From: Actinophytocola oryzae
GTDB taxonomy: Bacteria > Actinomycetota > Actinomycetes > Mycobacteriales > Pseudonocardiaceae
Assembly (NCBI RefSeq): GCF_004364325.1
Contig: NZ_SOCP01000031.1
Span: 1 to 64,000, forward strand
DNA length: 64,000 nucleotides
Direction: 5' to 3'
Of this stretch, positions 26,949 through 36,224 are shown piece after piece (within the stretch, counting starts at the first letter, position 1; each line of letters opens with the position of its first letter). Both the position numbers and the translations under genes were made by a program. The notes beneath the pieces were generated by a model. It was not told the origin of the DNA, made no database searches, and worked only from the letters and a program-made list of their open reading frames with translations.

Positions 26949-28807
26949 ATGCCCCCATCGCTTCGCCCTGCCTTTCTCGCGGCGATATTGATCGCGCTCC
27001 CATTAGTGGTCGTGGCCCGCTCGCAGGCCGAGCCCGCCGACGGGCCGATCGGGTTCGCGAGCGTCAACGCCCTCGGCCAGAACGGCACCACCGGCGGCGC
27101 CGCCGGTCCGACGGTCACCGTGACCACCGCGAGCGACCTCGAACGCTACGCGGGCATGAACACGCCGTACACCATCCAGGTGGCGGGCCGGCTCACCGTC
27201 GACGACATGATCACGGTGGTGGCCAACAAGACCATCGCCGGCGTCGGCACGAACGCGGAGATCTCCGGCGGCGGACTGCAGCTGGGCTCCACGACCCGCC
27301 CCGGCAACAACGTGATCGTGCGGAACCTGACGTTCACCGGCGCCTCCGACGACTCGGTCAGCGTCACGAACTCCGCGCACCACGTGTGGATCGACCACAA
27401 CGACTTCTCCGGCGGTTTCGACGGCCTGCTCGACATCAAGCGGGCATCGGACTTCGTGACGGTGTCGTGGAACCGTTTCCACGACCACAGCAAGACCTCA
27501 CTCGTCGGCCATTCCGACACGTTCACCCAGGACGTCGGCCACCTGCGGGTGACCTACCACCACAACTTCTTCGACGGCACCGACCAGCGGCATCCGCGTG
27601 TCCGCTTCGGCGACCCGGTGCACGTGTTCAACAACTACTACCGGAACAACGCACTGTACGGGATCGCGTCCACGATGAACGCCGGCGTGCTCGTCGAGGG
27701 CAACTACTTCGAGAACGTCGCGCACCCCAGCCACGTCGGCTACGACAAGAGCGACCCGGCCGGCTGGTGGCCCGCAACAACGTCTTCGTGAACTCGGGTG
27801 CCCCGGAAACCGCCGGCACGGTCACCGAACCGCGCACCTACTACCAGTACACAGTGGACAACCCGGCGGACGTGCCTGCGATCGTGCGTGCCGGTGCCGG
27901 TGTCGGCAGGGTCGCGACCACGATGGTCGCCAACACGGTCGACGGCTTCGCCGGCGTGAACGCGTTGGGGCAGAACGGCACCACCGGCGGAGTCGGCGGC
28001 CGGACGGTCACCGCGACCACCACCGACCAACTCCTGGACTACATCGACACCGTCGGCCCGCTGGTCATCCAGGTGTCCGGCCGCATCGCGATCACCAGCA
28101 AACAGGGCGTACGGCCCAACAAGACCATCATCGGGCTCGGCACGACTGCCGAGATCACCGGCGGCGGCCTGGACTTCTACCGCTCCTACAACGTGATCGT
28201 CCGCAACATCAGGTTCACCAACGCCGAGGACGACGCGGTGAACGTCGGCCAGAACTCCCACCACATCTGGATCGACCACAACGAGTTCTCCGGTGCGGTC
28301 GACGGCTCGGTCGACATCGTCCGAGGCGCCGAGTACGTGACGGTGTCGTGGAACTGGTTCCGCGGCACGGACAAGACCATGCTGATCGGCCACTCCGACG
28401 CCAACGCGTCGGAGGACACCGGCCACCTCAAGGTCACCATCCACCACAACTACTTCGACGGCTCGACGCAACGTCACCCACGCGTGCGCTTCGGTGACCC
28501 GGTCCACGTCTACAACAACTACTTCCGCGCGACCAGCGCGTACGGTGTCGCGTCGACCATGAACGCGGGTGTGCTGGTCGAGGGCAACTACTTCGAGAAC
28601 GTCCCGTTCCCGTGCTACTCCGCGAGCGGCTACGCGGAGTCCGGACCAGGCAGGCTGGTGGCCCGCGACAACGTGTTCACCGGCTCCGGGCCGTGCGAGG
28701 TCGCGGGCACCGTGACCGAACCGCGCACGTACTATTCGTACACAGTGGACAGTCCGGCCGGTGTGCCCGCGACCGTGCGGGCAGGCGTGGGCCTCGGGAA
28801 GGTCTAG
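26949..28807 (+). pseudogene. Tandem two-domain pectate lyase (PL1), frameshifted
   Basis: The ATG at 26949 follows GGAGG and starts a signal peptide (FLAAILIALPLVVVARSQAEP). Domain 1 (to about 27780) and domain 2 (27940-28800) are paralogous pectate lyase family 1 beta-helices: both carry VNALGQNGTTGG, VWIDHNDFSGG or IWIDHNEFSGA, TVSWNRFHDH or TVSWNWFRG, and QRHPRVRFG with the catalytic Arg. After a domain-1 phrase ending DPAG the frame shifts by -1 at about 27765 (the paralogous site reads GRLVARDN); the first frame stops at 27791. One lost base explains it. Restored, the protein would have about 619 residues. It may be a real mutation leaving a one-domain enzyme, or a sequencing error. Confidence 0.85.
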
Positions 28808-29517
28808 CGCCCGAAGCCGTGCAGCAGCCCGCTGTACGGCTTCGGCGGCGGGGCGGCGTACTCACCGCGGTCGCCGGTGCGCAACCCCATCGTCAGCAGC
28901 GACTGGACGGCGAGCGTCGCGGCCTGCACGCCGTCCACTACCGGGGCGCCGACCTCCACCGCGAGGTCGGCGACCAGGTGTGTCATCCCGGCACAGCCGA
29001 GCACGATCGCGTCGGACTCGTCGCGTTCCAGGGCGTGCCTGCACGCGGCCGTGATCGTCTTGCGTGCGTCCGGGTCCTGGTCGAGGTCCAGCACCCGGAT
29101 GCCGCAGGCGTGCACACCCCGGCAGAACCGGCCCACGCCGTACCGTTCGGCGAGGTCCCACGTCCTGCCGCGGCTCCGGTCGAGCGTGGTCACGACGCTG
29201 AAGCCGCGCCCGAGGTAGCTCGCCGCACGCATGGCCGCCTCGGCCATCCCGACCACGGGCCCCCGCGCGACCTCGCGGGCCGCGTCGAGGCCGGGGTCGC
29301 CGAAGCACGCGATCACGTACCCGTCGGCGTCCCTGGTCTCCGCGAGCACGCCGGGCACCGCGAGTGCCTCGTCGTAGTGGCTTTCGATCGACGCCGGTCC
29401 CATCGGCGCGGTCACCGCCAGGATCTCGGTGCCTGCGGCGGCGACCGCGTGTGCGGACCGCCCGATCATCTCGGTCATCGGCCTGCTGGTGTTCGGGTTG
29501 ACGACCTTGATCAGCAC
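28804..29517 (-). CDS. Aspartate/glutamate/hydantoin racemase family protein
   Basis: 237 residues. VVNPNTSRPMTE at the start, VIACFGDPGLDAARE with the first catalytic Cys (about residue 71) and DAIVLGCAGMTHL with the second (about 175) define the hydantoin/Asp-Glu racemase family. Together with the NCS1 permease it likely handles hydantoins, allantoin or a related cyclic amide. GTG 29517 has GGAGGG upstream, four bases after the permease stop. It converges with the pectate lyase gene with a 4-base overlap. Confidence 0.88.
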   Translation of the reverse strand: MLIKVVNPNTSRPMTEMIGRSAHAVAAAGTEILAVTAPMGPASIESHYDEALAVPGVLAETRDADGYVIACFGDPGLDAAREVARGPVVGMAEAAMRAASYLGRGFSVVTTLDRSRGRTWDLAERYGVGRFCRGVHACGIRVLDLDQDPDARKTITAACRHALERDESDAIVLGCAGMTHLVADLAVEVGAPVVDGVQAATLAVQSLLTMGLRTGDRGEYAAPPPKPYSGLLHGFGR

Positions 29518-29521
29518 GACG

Positions 29522-30970
29522 TCAGGCCCTCCGCCGCGACAGCAGCGTGTGCAGTACGAACCCGACCGCCATGCCGATGAACCACGTGTACTGGGCCGTG
29601 GTCACCATCCCGGGCCCACCCGACCACAGCACGGGCACCAGCGCGAGCACGGCGCCGACCGCGGTCGCGATGATCGCCTTCGGGTTGTACCCGCCTCGGT
29701 AGAAGTACTTGCCGTTCTCCGACATGGTGAACATCGCGTGCACGTCGACCTGCTGCCTGCTCACCACGTAGTAGTGGGCGATCAGGACCCCGAACAGCGG
29801 GCCGATGAACGCGCCGAGCACCTCGAGGGTGTAGTGGATGACCTCGGGGTTGTTGTAGAGGTTCCACGGCGTGATCAGCACCGAGCCGACCGCCGCGATC
29901 ATGCCGCCCGCGCGCCAGCTGATCCGCTGCGGACTCACGTTGGAGAAGTCGAAGGCGGGGGAGATGAAGTTGGCCACGATGTTGATGCCGATCGTGGCGA
30001 CCGTGAACGTCAACGCCCCCAACACGATCGCGAACGTGCTGTCGATCCTGGCGACCGTCGTCACGGGGTCGGTGATCAGCTCGCCGAACACCGGCACCGT
30101 CAGCGACGCCGTCACCACGACGAGGATCGAGAACATCAGGAAGTTCAGCGGCAGCCCGAGCAGGTTCCCGCGCCGGACCGCGGCGAAGCTCCTGCCGTAG
30201 CGGGAGAAGTCGCCGAAGTTCAGCATCGGTCCGGAGAAGTACGACACCACGAGCGCGATCGCGCCCAGCATCACGGGCAGCGCGTCGAACCCGCTGTACC
30301 GGACCTCACCGAGGTCCAGGTCGATCGCGCCCCAACCCGCCTGGTAGATCAGGTAACCGCACAGCAGGAACATGACCACGTACACGGCCGGGCCGCAGAA
30401 GTCGATGAACCGCCGGATCGACTCCATGCCGGTCCAGAACACGGCCGCCTGCGCCACCCACAGCACCGCGTAGGACACCCAGCCGAGCAGCGGCAGGCCG
30501 AGGAACCCGTACTGGTTCACGTCCGCGTACGGGGCGAGGCCGGAGAACAGCTTGATCAGCACCACGTTCAGCGCGACCGACGCGAGGTAGGTCTGGATCC
30601 CGTACCAGGCCACGGCGATCAGCCCTCGGATGATCGCCGGGATGTTGGCGCCGAGCACGCCGAAGACCGTGCGGCAGATGACCGGGTAGGGCACCCCGGT
30701 GGCCTGGCTCGGCTTCGCGACGAGGTTGCAGAAGACGTAGACGATCGAGATCCCGACCACCAGCGAGATCAGCACCTGCCAGCTCGACAGTCCGAGCACG
30801 AACAGGCTGCCCGCGGTGACGTACCCGCCGACACTGTGCACATCGGACATCCAGAACGCGAAGATGTTGTAGGAGCCCCAGGTCTGCGCGGGCAGTGGGG
30901 CCAGGTCCTCGTTCGTCAGCCGCGGGTCGTGGTCCGGCGCCGCTGGTTCTCGCGACATGGTGTCGGTCAT
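29522..30970 (-). CDS. NCS1 family nucleobase/hydantoin permease
   Basis: 482 residues, about 12 membrane helices. The opening LTNEDLAPLPAQTWGSYNIF and SVGGYVTAGSLF is the NCS1 signature (uracil, cytosine, allantoin, hydantoin carriers). Its operon partner is a hydantoin-type racemase and the upstream gene is a GntR regulator, so import of a cyclic ureide is the best guess. ATG 30970; the ribosome site is weak. A gap of 54 bases to the regulator gene holds an AT-rich -10-like stretch. Confidence 0.88.
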   Translation of the reverse strand: MTDTMSREPAAPDHDPRLTNEDLAPLPAQTWGSYNIFAFWMSDVHSVGGYVTAGSLFVLGLSSWQVLISLVVGISIVYVFCNLVAKPSQATGVPYPVICRTVFGVLGANIPAIIRGLIAVAWYGIQTYLASVALNVVLIKLFSGLAPYADVNQYGFLGLPLLGWVSYAVLWVAQAAVFWTGMESIRRFIDFCGPAVYVVMFLLCGYLIYQAGWGAIDLDLGEVRYSGFDALPVMLGAIALVVSYFSGPMLNFGDFSRYGRSFAAVRRGNLLGLPLNFLMFSILVVVTASLTVPVFGELITDPVTTVARIDSTFAIVLGALTFTVATIGINIVANFISPAFDFSNVSPQRISWRAGGMIAAVGSVLITPWNLYNNPEVIHYTLEVLGAFIGPLFGVLIAHYYVVSRQQVDVHAMFTMSENGKYFYRGGYNPKAIIATAVGAVLALVPVLWSGGPGMVTTAQYTWFIGMAVGFVLHTLLSRRRA

Positions 30971-31024
30971 GCCTACCGACGCTAGGAGCGCGTTGTTACG
31001 TGGCCATGTCGCGAATCGTATATT

Positions 31025-31717
31025 TCACCGGAAGTCGGGAACCGTGGCGATCGCGGACTCCAGCCTGCGGTGGTGCTCGCCCGCGACCCGCAGCAGCGTG
31101 GCCGCGTCGCGTGTCTCGAACGCGGTGAGCATCTCGCCGTGGTCGCGGTGCAGCGTGGCCCGGCCCGCCGCGGGCAGGTGGGCCATCGGCTGCACGGGTT
31201 CGGTGACGTTCCACGCCGACTCGAACATCGCGAGCAGCCGGTGCATCCCGCACGGCCGCACGAGCGCGAAGTGGAAGCGCCTGCTCTCCCGGTGGTAGCC
31301 CCGCGTGTCGGCCGCCGCGATCGCCGCCTCCAGCGCCTGGTGCGCGTCGCGGGCGTACGCGTGGTCGCGCGGGGTCGCCGCCCCGACGGCCGTCTTGAGC
31401 GCCGCGGTCTCCAGCACCTCGCGGACCAGGTACATCTCCGACAGCTCCGCCGCGGTGAGCGTCGCGACCGTGTAGCCGGCGTTGGGCCGGTGCTCGACCA
31501 GACCCTCGCCGATCAGCGTCTTGAGCGCCTCGCGCACCGGGATGCGGCTCACCCCGAACACCGCCGCGACCTCGTCCGGCGGGATCGGCGTGCCCGGCGG
31601 CACCCCGCCGTCGAGCAGACACCGCCGCAGCTCGGCGAGGATGGCCGCCTGCGACGTGGCCGCAGGCTCACACATGAGCTGCGCGATCAGCGCCGACCGG
31701 CGTCGTGGCCCTGGCAT
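31025..31717 (-). CDS. GntR/FadR-family regulator of the racemase-permease operon
   Basis: 230 residues. Winged-helix domain with PPDEVAAVFGVSRIPVREAL (about 46-66) and GLVEHRPNAGYTVA; FCD domain with EMYLVREVLETAALKTAV, RRFHFALVRPCGMHRL and HRDHGEMLTAFETRDAATLL. It lies just upstream of and collinear with the permease gene and probably represses the operon until a substrate binds. An inverted repeat upstream of its start is a candidate autoregulatory site. Confidence 0.9.
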   Translation of the reverse strand: MPGPRRRSALIAQLMCEPAATSQAAILAELRRCLLDGGVPPGTPIPPDEVAAVFGVSRIPVREALKTLIGEGLVEHRPNAGYTVATLTAAELSEMYLVREVLETAALKTAVGAATPRDHAYARDAHQALEAAIAAADTRGYHRESRRFHFALVRPCGMHRLLAMFESAWNVTEPVQPMAHLPAAGRATLHRDHGEMLTAFETRDAATLLRVAGEHHRRLESAIATVPDFR

Positions 31718-31747
31718 CCCCCGAGGCTATGCCGGGTTTCGCCCTCG

Positions 31748-31770
31748 TTGGTTGACCGCGTGTGAACCAA
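31748..31770. promoter_or_regulatory. Inverted repeat upstream of gntR
   Basis: TTGGTT (31748-31753) and AACCAA (31765-31770), perfect 6-bp arms 11 bases apart. It lies 31 bases upstream of the gntR start. Spacing of half-sites fits a dimeric GntR regulator; TTGACC (31752-31757) inside it could also be a -35 box. The remaining DNA to 31945 holds the unresolved parA promoter. Confidence 0.45.
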
Positions 31771-31945
31771 TCGATCCGGCACACCGCCACACTGGGCCTC
31801 GGAAGGTCGTTTTGGCATGCCGAACACGCAGGTCAGCGACTTCATGGCAAGCAATGTAAGGTGCCACGGCGAGCCTCTTTGCCGGGCTGCGTCACCCATC
31901 TCTAAGCTTCCCCGCACAGCGCGGACGACAAGGAGCTAGGTCGTT

Positions 31946-32881
31946 ATGTCGACAATGCACCCCTCGGACAAGGAGCTCAGTCTCGCACCGAGGGCGGCCT
32001 CCGACGAGGAGGAGGTACTCGACGAGAGCACGAACGGCACCGGGCCCCTGAACCGCGTCAAGCGGAACATCCCGGAACCGCCGCTGCTCAGCTCCCACGG
32101 CCCCGCCAAGGTCATCGCGCTCTGCAACCAGAAGGGCGGGGTTGGTAAGACCACCTCGACCATCAACCTCGGTGCCGCGCTGACCGAGTACGGCAGGCGG
32201 GTCCTGATCGTCGACTTCGACCCGCAGGGCGCGCTCTCCGTCGGGCTCGGCATGCCCGCTCACCTGCTCGAGAAGACGATCTACAACGTCATCATCGAGC
32301 GGTCCATCACCATCAACGACGCGATCATGCGCACGAGCGTCGAGAACATGGACCTGCTGCCGAGCAACATCGACCTGTCCGCGGCGGAGGTGCAGCTGGT
32401 CGCGGAGGTCGGCCGCGAACACACGCTGGTCAGGGCGTTACGGCCGGTCATCGACGTGTACGACTACATCCTGATCGACTGCCAGCCCTCGCTCGGCCTG
32501 CTGACCGTGAACGCGCTCGCGGCCGCGGACGGCGTGCTGATCCCGCTGGAGTGCGAGTACTTCTCGATGCGGGGTGTCGCGCTGCTGACCGACACCATCG
32601 AGAAGGTGCGTGAGCGCCTCAACCCGAAGCTGGAGATCACCGGCATCGTCCCGACCATGTACGACCCGCGCACCGTGCACTCGCGTGAGGTCATGGCCCG
32701 TGTGGTCGAACGCTTCGGTGACGTCGTGTTCGACGCCGTGATCAACCGGACCGTGCGGTTCCCGGAAACCACCGTCGCGGGTGCCCCGATCACGGTGTGG
32801 GCGCCGAGGTCCGCCGGTGCGAAGGCCTACCGTCTCCTGGCCCGCGAAGTGATCGCCAGGGAAGTGGTGGCAGCCAGGTGA
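31946..32881 (+). CDS. ParA family ATPase next to scpAB
   Basis: 311 residues. Deviant Walker A KGGVGKTT near residue 68, switch region DFDPQGALS, and DYILIDCQPSLG near residue 170. The first 45 residues are an acidic low-complexity tail. This is the second, ScpAB-linked ParA homologue of actinobacteria (Rv1708), not the oriC-linked one, and it likely acts in chromosome organisation with the RHH protein and condensin subunits encoded next. GGAG precedes ATG. GTGA overlap with the next gene. Confidence 0.92.
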   Translation: MSTMHPSDKELSLAPRAASDEEEVLDESTNGTGPLNRVKRNIPEPPLLSSHGPAKVIALCNQKGGVGKTTSTINLGAALTEYGRRVLIVDFDPQGALSVGLGMPAHLLEKTIYNVIIERSITINDAIMRTSVENMDLLPSNIDLSAAEVQLVAEVGREHTLVRALRPVIDVYDYILIDCQPSLGLLTVNALAAADGVLIPLECEYFSMRGVALLTDTIEKVRERLNPKLEITGIVPTMYDPRTVHSREVMARVVERFGDVVFDAVINRTVRFPETTVAGAPITVWAPRSAGAKAYRLLAREVIAREVVAAR

Positions 32882-33207
32882 CGCGCCGGCCTTCGTTGCC
32901 GGGAGCGGATGAGCTGTTCAGACCGACGGGCCCCGCCGACGGTGTGACCCCCGGATGGCTGACGGGTGCGCCCGAGCCCGCCCGGCGGGGCTCGCCCCGG
33001 CAGAAACACACGTCGAAGATCACCGTGTACGTGTCGGACGAGGAGCTGCTCGCCATCGAGCACGCCCGGCTCGCACTGCGCGGCACGCACGGCCTGGCCG
33101 TCGACCGAGGCAGGATAGTCCGCGAGGCGATCGCGGTCGTACTGGCCGACTTCGACGAACACGGCGAGGAGTCGGTGCTCGTGCGGCGCCTGCGTCATGA
33201 CGAGTGA
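32878..33207 (+). CDS. Ribbon-helix-helix protein, partner of the ParA-like ATPase
   Basis: 109 residues. The first 40 residues are Pro/Gly-rich and probably flexible. Then SKITVYVSDEELLAIEHARL and GRIVREAIAVVLADFDEHGE give the beta-strand plus two-helix plan of a ribbon-helix-helix DNA-binding dimer. Position between parA-like and scpA, with overlaps on both sides (GTGA and 11 bases), suggests it is the DNA-binding adaptor of the ParA-like ATPase. Exact family uncertain. Confidence 0.8.
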   Translation: MTRRPSLPGADELFRPTGPADGVTPGWLTGAPEPARRGSPRQKHTSKITVYVSDEELLAIEHARLALRGTHGLAVDRGRIVREAIAVVLADFDEHGEESVLVRRLRHDE

Positions 33208-34009
33208 CGAGCCCGTACGCTTCACGGTGAAGCTGTCGAACTTCGAGGGCCCGTTCGACCTGCTGCTGCAGCTCATCTCGCAGCACGAGCTGGACGTCAC
33301 CGAGGTCGCGTTGCACACGGTGACGGATGACTTCATCGCGTACCTGCGCCAGGCGGGCGACGACTGGAACCTGGACGAGACCACGGAGTTCCTGGTGGTC
33401 GCGGCAACCTTGCTGGACCTGAAGGCGGCCAGGCTGGTCCCGACGGGCGACGTCGAGGACGAGGAGGACCTGGCGCTGCTGGAGGCGCGGGACCTGTTGT
33501 TCGCCCGGCTGCTGCAGTACCGGGCCTACAAGCAGGTGGCGGCCCTGTTCGCGGAGCTGGAGGCGGGTGCGCTGCGGCGCTACCCCAGGTCGGTGTCGCT
33601 GGAGGACCGATTCCAGTCGTTGCTGCCGGAGGTCATGCTGGGGCTGAGCCCGACCCGGTTCGCGGTGCTCGCGGCGACGGTGTTCCGTCCGAAACCGGCG
33701 CCGACGGTGTCCATCGAGCACCTCCACATGGGCAAGGTGTCGGTCCGTGAGCACGTGGCGCTACTGAGGGTGAGGTTGGCGGAGGCGGGGCGGGCGAGCT
33801 TTGCCGAGCTGGTCGCTGACTGTGAGCACAGCATCGAGGTGGTGGCCCGGTTCCTCGGGCTGCTGGACCTCTACAAGGAGAACGTCATCCTGTTCCATCA
33901 GGAGGAGGCGCTGGCGGAACTACACGTCGAGTGGACCGGCGGAACCGTGGCGGACGTGACCGCCGCCGCACAGACCCCACCGGCCGCCGATGAGGAGGAG
34001 TACGGGTGA
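33197..34009 (+). CDS. scpA: Segregation and condensation protein ScpA
   Basis: 270 residues. Kleisin subunit that bridges SMC heads. N-terminal FTVKLSNFEGPFDLLLQLIS and the helix pair DETTEFLVVAATLLDLKAAR are diagnostic; the C-terminal winged helix spans about 180-245 (VSIEHLHMGKVSVREHVALL, SFAELVADCEHSIEVVARFL). Starts 11 bases inside the RHH gene and ends overlapping scpB, as in other actinobacteria (Rv1709). Confidence 0.95.
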   Translation: MTSDEPVRFTVKLSNFEGPFDLLLQLISQHELDVTEVALHTVTDDFIAYLRQAGDDWNLDETTEFLVVAATLLDLKAARLVPTGDVEDEEDLALLEARDLLFARLLQYRAYKQVAALFAELEAGALRRYPRSVSLEDRFQSLLPEVMLGLSPTRFAVLAATVFRPKPAPTVSIEHLHMGKVSVREHVALLRVRLAEAGRASFAELVADCEHSIEVVARFLGLLDLYKENVILFHQEEALAELHVEWTGGTVADVTAAAQTPPAADEEEYG

Positions 34010-35496
34010 GCGACCAGCACCCCACCGACACACCGGACGCCGACGGTGCCACCCAGGTGCCGGCCGCGGGCGAAGCCGGCCACTCGGCCGCCGAGCCCGC
34101 CCCGGGGACCACTGCGGGGGCGTCGCCCGAACGCGGGATCACGCCCGAGGCCGCGCCCACCCCTGAGGCGGACTCCGCGACCGGAGTCGAGTCCGGGGTT
34201 GAACCCTCGGCCGGGGTCGAGTCCGGGACCGGGGTTGAGCCTGCGCCTGACGCCGAGCTTGCGGCCGGAGCCGAGGTCGAGCCTGCGCCTGGGGGCGCGT
34301 CTGCGCCGGAGGCAGAGTCGGCGCCTGACGCACGGCCCGAGGCTGAGTCCGCACCCACGATCGGGGGCGAACCTGAAGCTGCACCGGAACCGGTGGCCGC
34401 TTTGACGGGCGAGTCCATCCCCGCGCCCGAGACAGAGGTAGGGACCCGGCCGGAGCCGGAGGCCGCCGCCAGGGTCGACGGTGTGCCTGGGGTCGAGTCC
34501 GCGAGTGCGCCCGAGTCGGCGGGCGGAAGCGAGCCCGCGCTGGAGCAGGCGGCCGCCTTGAGGGGCGAGTCCATGCCTGCGGTCGGTGTTGGGCGTGAGG
34601 CTGAGTCCGGGTCGGCTGGCGGGGTCGACCTGGCGGGTGGGCGTGGGATCGAGCCGGAGGCAGCGGCTGCGTTGGAGGGGGCGGCCGCCTCCGAGGGCGA
34701 GTCCGCTCCTGCGGTCGAGTCCGTGCTCGATGTCGAGCCTGGGGCTCAGCCCGGATCGGCTGGTGGGGTCGACCTCGCGGGTGCGCCTGGGATCGAGCCG
34801 CAGGCGGAGCCCGAGCGCGAGGCGGCCGCGCCCAGTAGCGAATCCATGCCTGTGCCCGGCGTCGAGCGGCAGGCAGCGGCCGAGCCGGCGCCTGGGGTAG
34901 AGGCAGGCCCAGCGTCCCTGCCAGAGGCCGATGCCGACGAAGGTGGCCTTCCCCCGCTGAGCGACGCCGATCTCGAGGCCGCGCTCGAAGCGCTTCTCCT
35001 GGTCGTCGACTCGCCCGTCGAGGAAGAGGCTCTCGCCACCGCGCTCGACACGACCCCCGTCCGGGTGGCCGAACACCTACGCCTCCTGTCCAACAAGTAC
35101 ACCGACCACGACCGTGGCATCGACCTTCGACGGGCAGGCGGCGGCTGGCGCTTCTACACCCGCGACCGCTACGCCCCCTACGTCGAGAAGCTCCTCCTCG
35201 ACGGCCAGCGCGCCAAGCTCACCAGGGCCGCGCTCGAAACGCTGGCCGTCATCGCCTACCGGCAGCCCGTGACCCGCGCCAGGGTCGCCGCCGTCCGCGG
35301 GGTCAACTGCGACGGCGTCATCCGCACGCTGCTCGCCCGCGGCCTGGTCGAGGAGACCGGCACCGACGTCGAGACCGGCGGTTTCCTCTACCGCACCACA
35401 GAGCTTTTCCTCGAGCGACTCGGCCTGTCCTCCCTGGATGACCTGCCGCCCATCGCACCGCTCCTCCCGGAGGTGGACTCCATTGACGAACTCTGA
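34006..35496 (+). CDS. scpB: Segregation and condensation protein ScpB with long disordered N-terminus
   Basis: 496 residues, more than twice the usual 200-230. Residues 1 to about 310 are Ala, Glu, Pro, Gly, Ser and Val with degenerate repeats (for example GSAGGVDLAGGRGIEPEA and GSAGGVDLAGAPGIEPQA) and no Trp, Tyr, His-rich or hydrophobic core. The ScpB winged-helix pair runs from about 320 (LSDADLEAALEALLLVVDSP) to the end (AALETLAVIAYRQPVTRARV, GTDVETGGFLYRTT). The GTG overlaps scpA (GTGA) with GGAGGAG upstream, so the long form is the translated one. Confidence 0.93.
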   Translation: MSDQHPTDTPDADGATQVPAAGEAGHSAAEPAPGTTAGASPERGITPEAAPTPEADSATGVESGVEPSAGVESGTGVEPAPDAELAAGAEVEPAPGGASAPEAESAPDARPEAESAPTIGGEPEAAPEPVAALTGESIPAPETEVGTRPEPEAAARVDGVPGVESASAPESAGGSEPALEQAAALRGESMPAVGVGREAESGSAGGVDLAGGRGIEPEAAAALEGAAASEGESAPAVESVLDVEPGAQPGSAGGVDLAGAPGIEPQAEPEREAAAPSSESMPVPGVERQAAAEPAPGVEAGPASLPEADADEGGLPPLSDADLEAALEALLLVVDSPVEEEALATALDTTPVRVAEHLRLLSNKYTDHDRGIDLRRAGGGWRFYTRDRYAPYVEKLLLDGQRAKLTRAALETLAVIAYRQPVTRARVAAVRGVNCDGVIRTLLARGLVEETGTDVETGGFLYRTTELFLERLGLSSLDDLPPIAPLLPEVDSIDEL

Positions 35497-36223
35497 GCCA
35501 GACGGCATACGTCTGCAGAAGGTGCTCTCCCGCGCGGGCGTCGCCTCCCGCCGCGCCGCCGAGGACCTCATCGCGCAGGGGCGGGTGAAGGTCGACGGCT
35601 CGGTGGTCACCGAGTTCGGGCGTCGTGTCGACCCCGACACGGCCGTGATCCACGTCGACGACGTGCGTGTGGTGGTCCGCGAGGACATGGTGTACCTCGC
35701 GTTCAACAAGCCCCGCGGTGTCCACACGACCATGTCCGACGACCGCGGCCGCCCCTGTGTCGGCGACTACATCCGCAACCGCGACGAGCGGCTGTTCCAC
35801 GTCGGCCGCCTCGACGCCGACACCGAGGGACTGCTGCTCCTCACCAACGACGGCGACCTCGCCCATCGCCTGATGCACCCCTCGTTCACGGTCGACAAGA
35901 CCTATCTCGCCGAGGTGCCCGGCCCGGTGCCACGCACGATCGGCCGCCAGCTCCGCGAGGGCATCGAACTCGACGACGGGCCCGTCCACGTCGACAACTT
36001 CCGGGTCGTCGACACGAGTGGCGGCCGTGCGATGGTCGAGGTGGTGCTGCACGAGGGCCGCAACCACATCGTCCGCAGGCTGCTCGCGGCCGTGGACCTC
36101 CCCGTCCGCACGCTCATCCGCACCCAGATCGGCGACGTCCACCTCGGCAACCAGCGGTCGGGCTCGCTGCGAGCCCTGAGCCGCCCGGAGATCGGCTCCC
36201 TGTTCGCCGTGGTAGACCTCTGA
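35483..36223 (+). CDS. rRNA pseudouridine synthase, RsuA/RluB type
   Basis: 246 residues. S4 domain IRLQKVLSRAGVASRRAAED (about 8-50) and the catalytic block GRLDADTEGLLLLTNDGD (Asp near residue 115) of the RsuA/RluB/RluE/RluF family, then HEGRNHIVRRLL. The most likely target is 23S rRNA near position 2605 (RluB role), by family. A TTG at 35483, 14 bases inside scpB and 8 bases after GGAGG, gives the correct N-terminus MTNSEPDG. Rv1711 occupies this place in mycobacteria. Confidence 0.9.
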   Translation: MTNSEPDGIRLQKVLSRAGVASRRAAEDLIAQGRVKVDGSVVTEFGRRVDPDTAVIHVDDVRVVVREDMVYLAFNKPRGVHTTMSDDRGRPCVGDYIRNRDERLFHVGRLDADTEGLLLLTNDGDLAHRLMHPSFTVDKTYLAEVPGPVPRTIGRQLREGIELDDGPVHVDNFRVVDTSGGRAMVEVVLHEGRNHIVRRLLAAVDLPVRTLIRTQIGDVHLGNQRSGSLRALSRPEIGSLFAVVDL

Positions 36224-36224
36224 C

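Noticed and set aside
27740..27800. Programmed -1 frameshift in the pectate lyase
   Set aside because: No slippery heptamer or following pseudoknot-like structure is seen; a lost base is the simpler explanation.
29429..30985. 518-codon plus-strand frame opposite the NCS1 permease
   Set aside because: Composition is His/Asp/Arg/Gln-rich with no domain, typical of an antisense shadow of a membrane protein gene.
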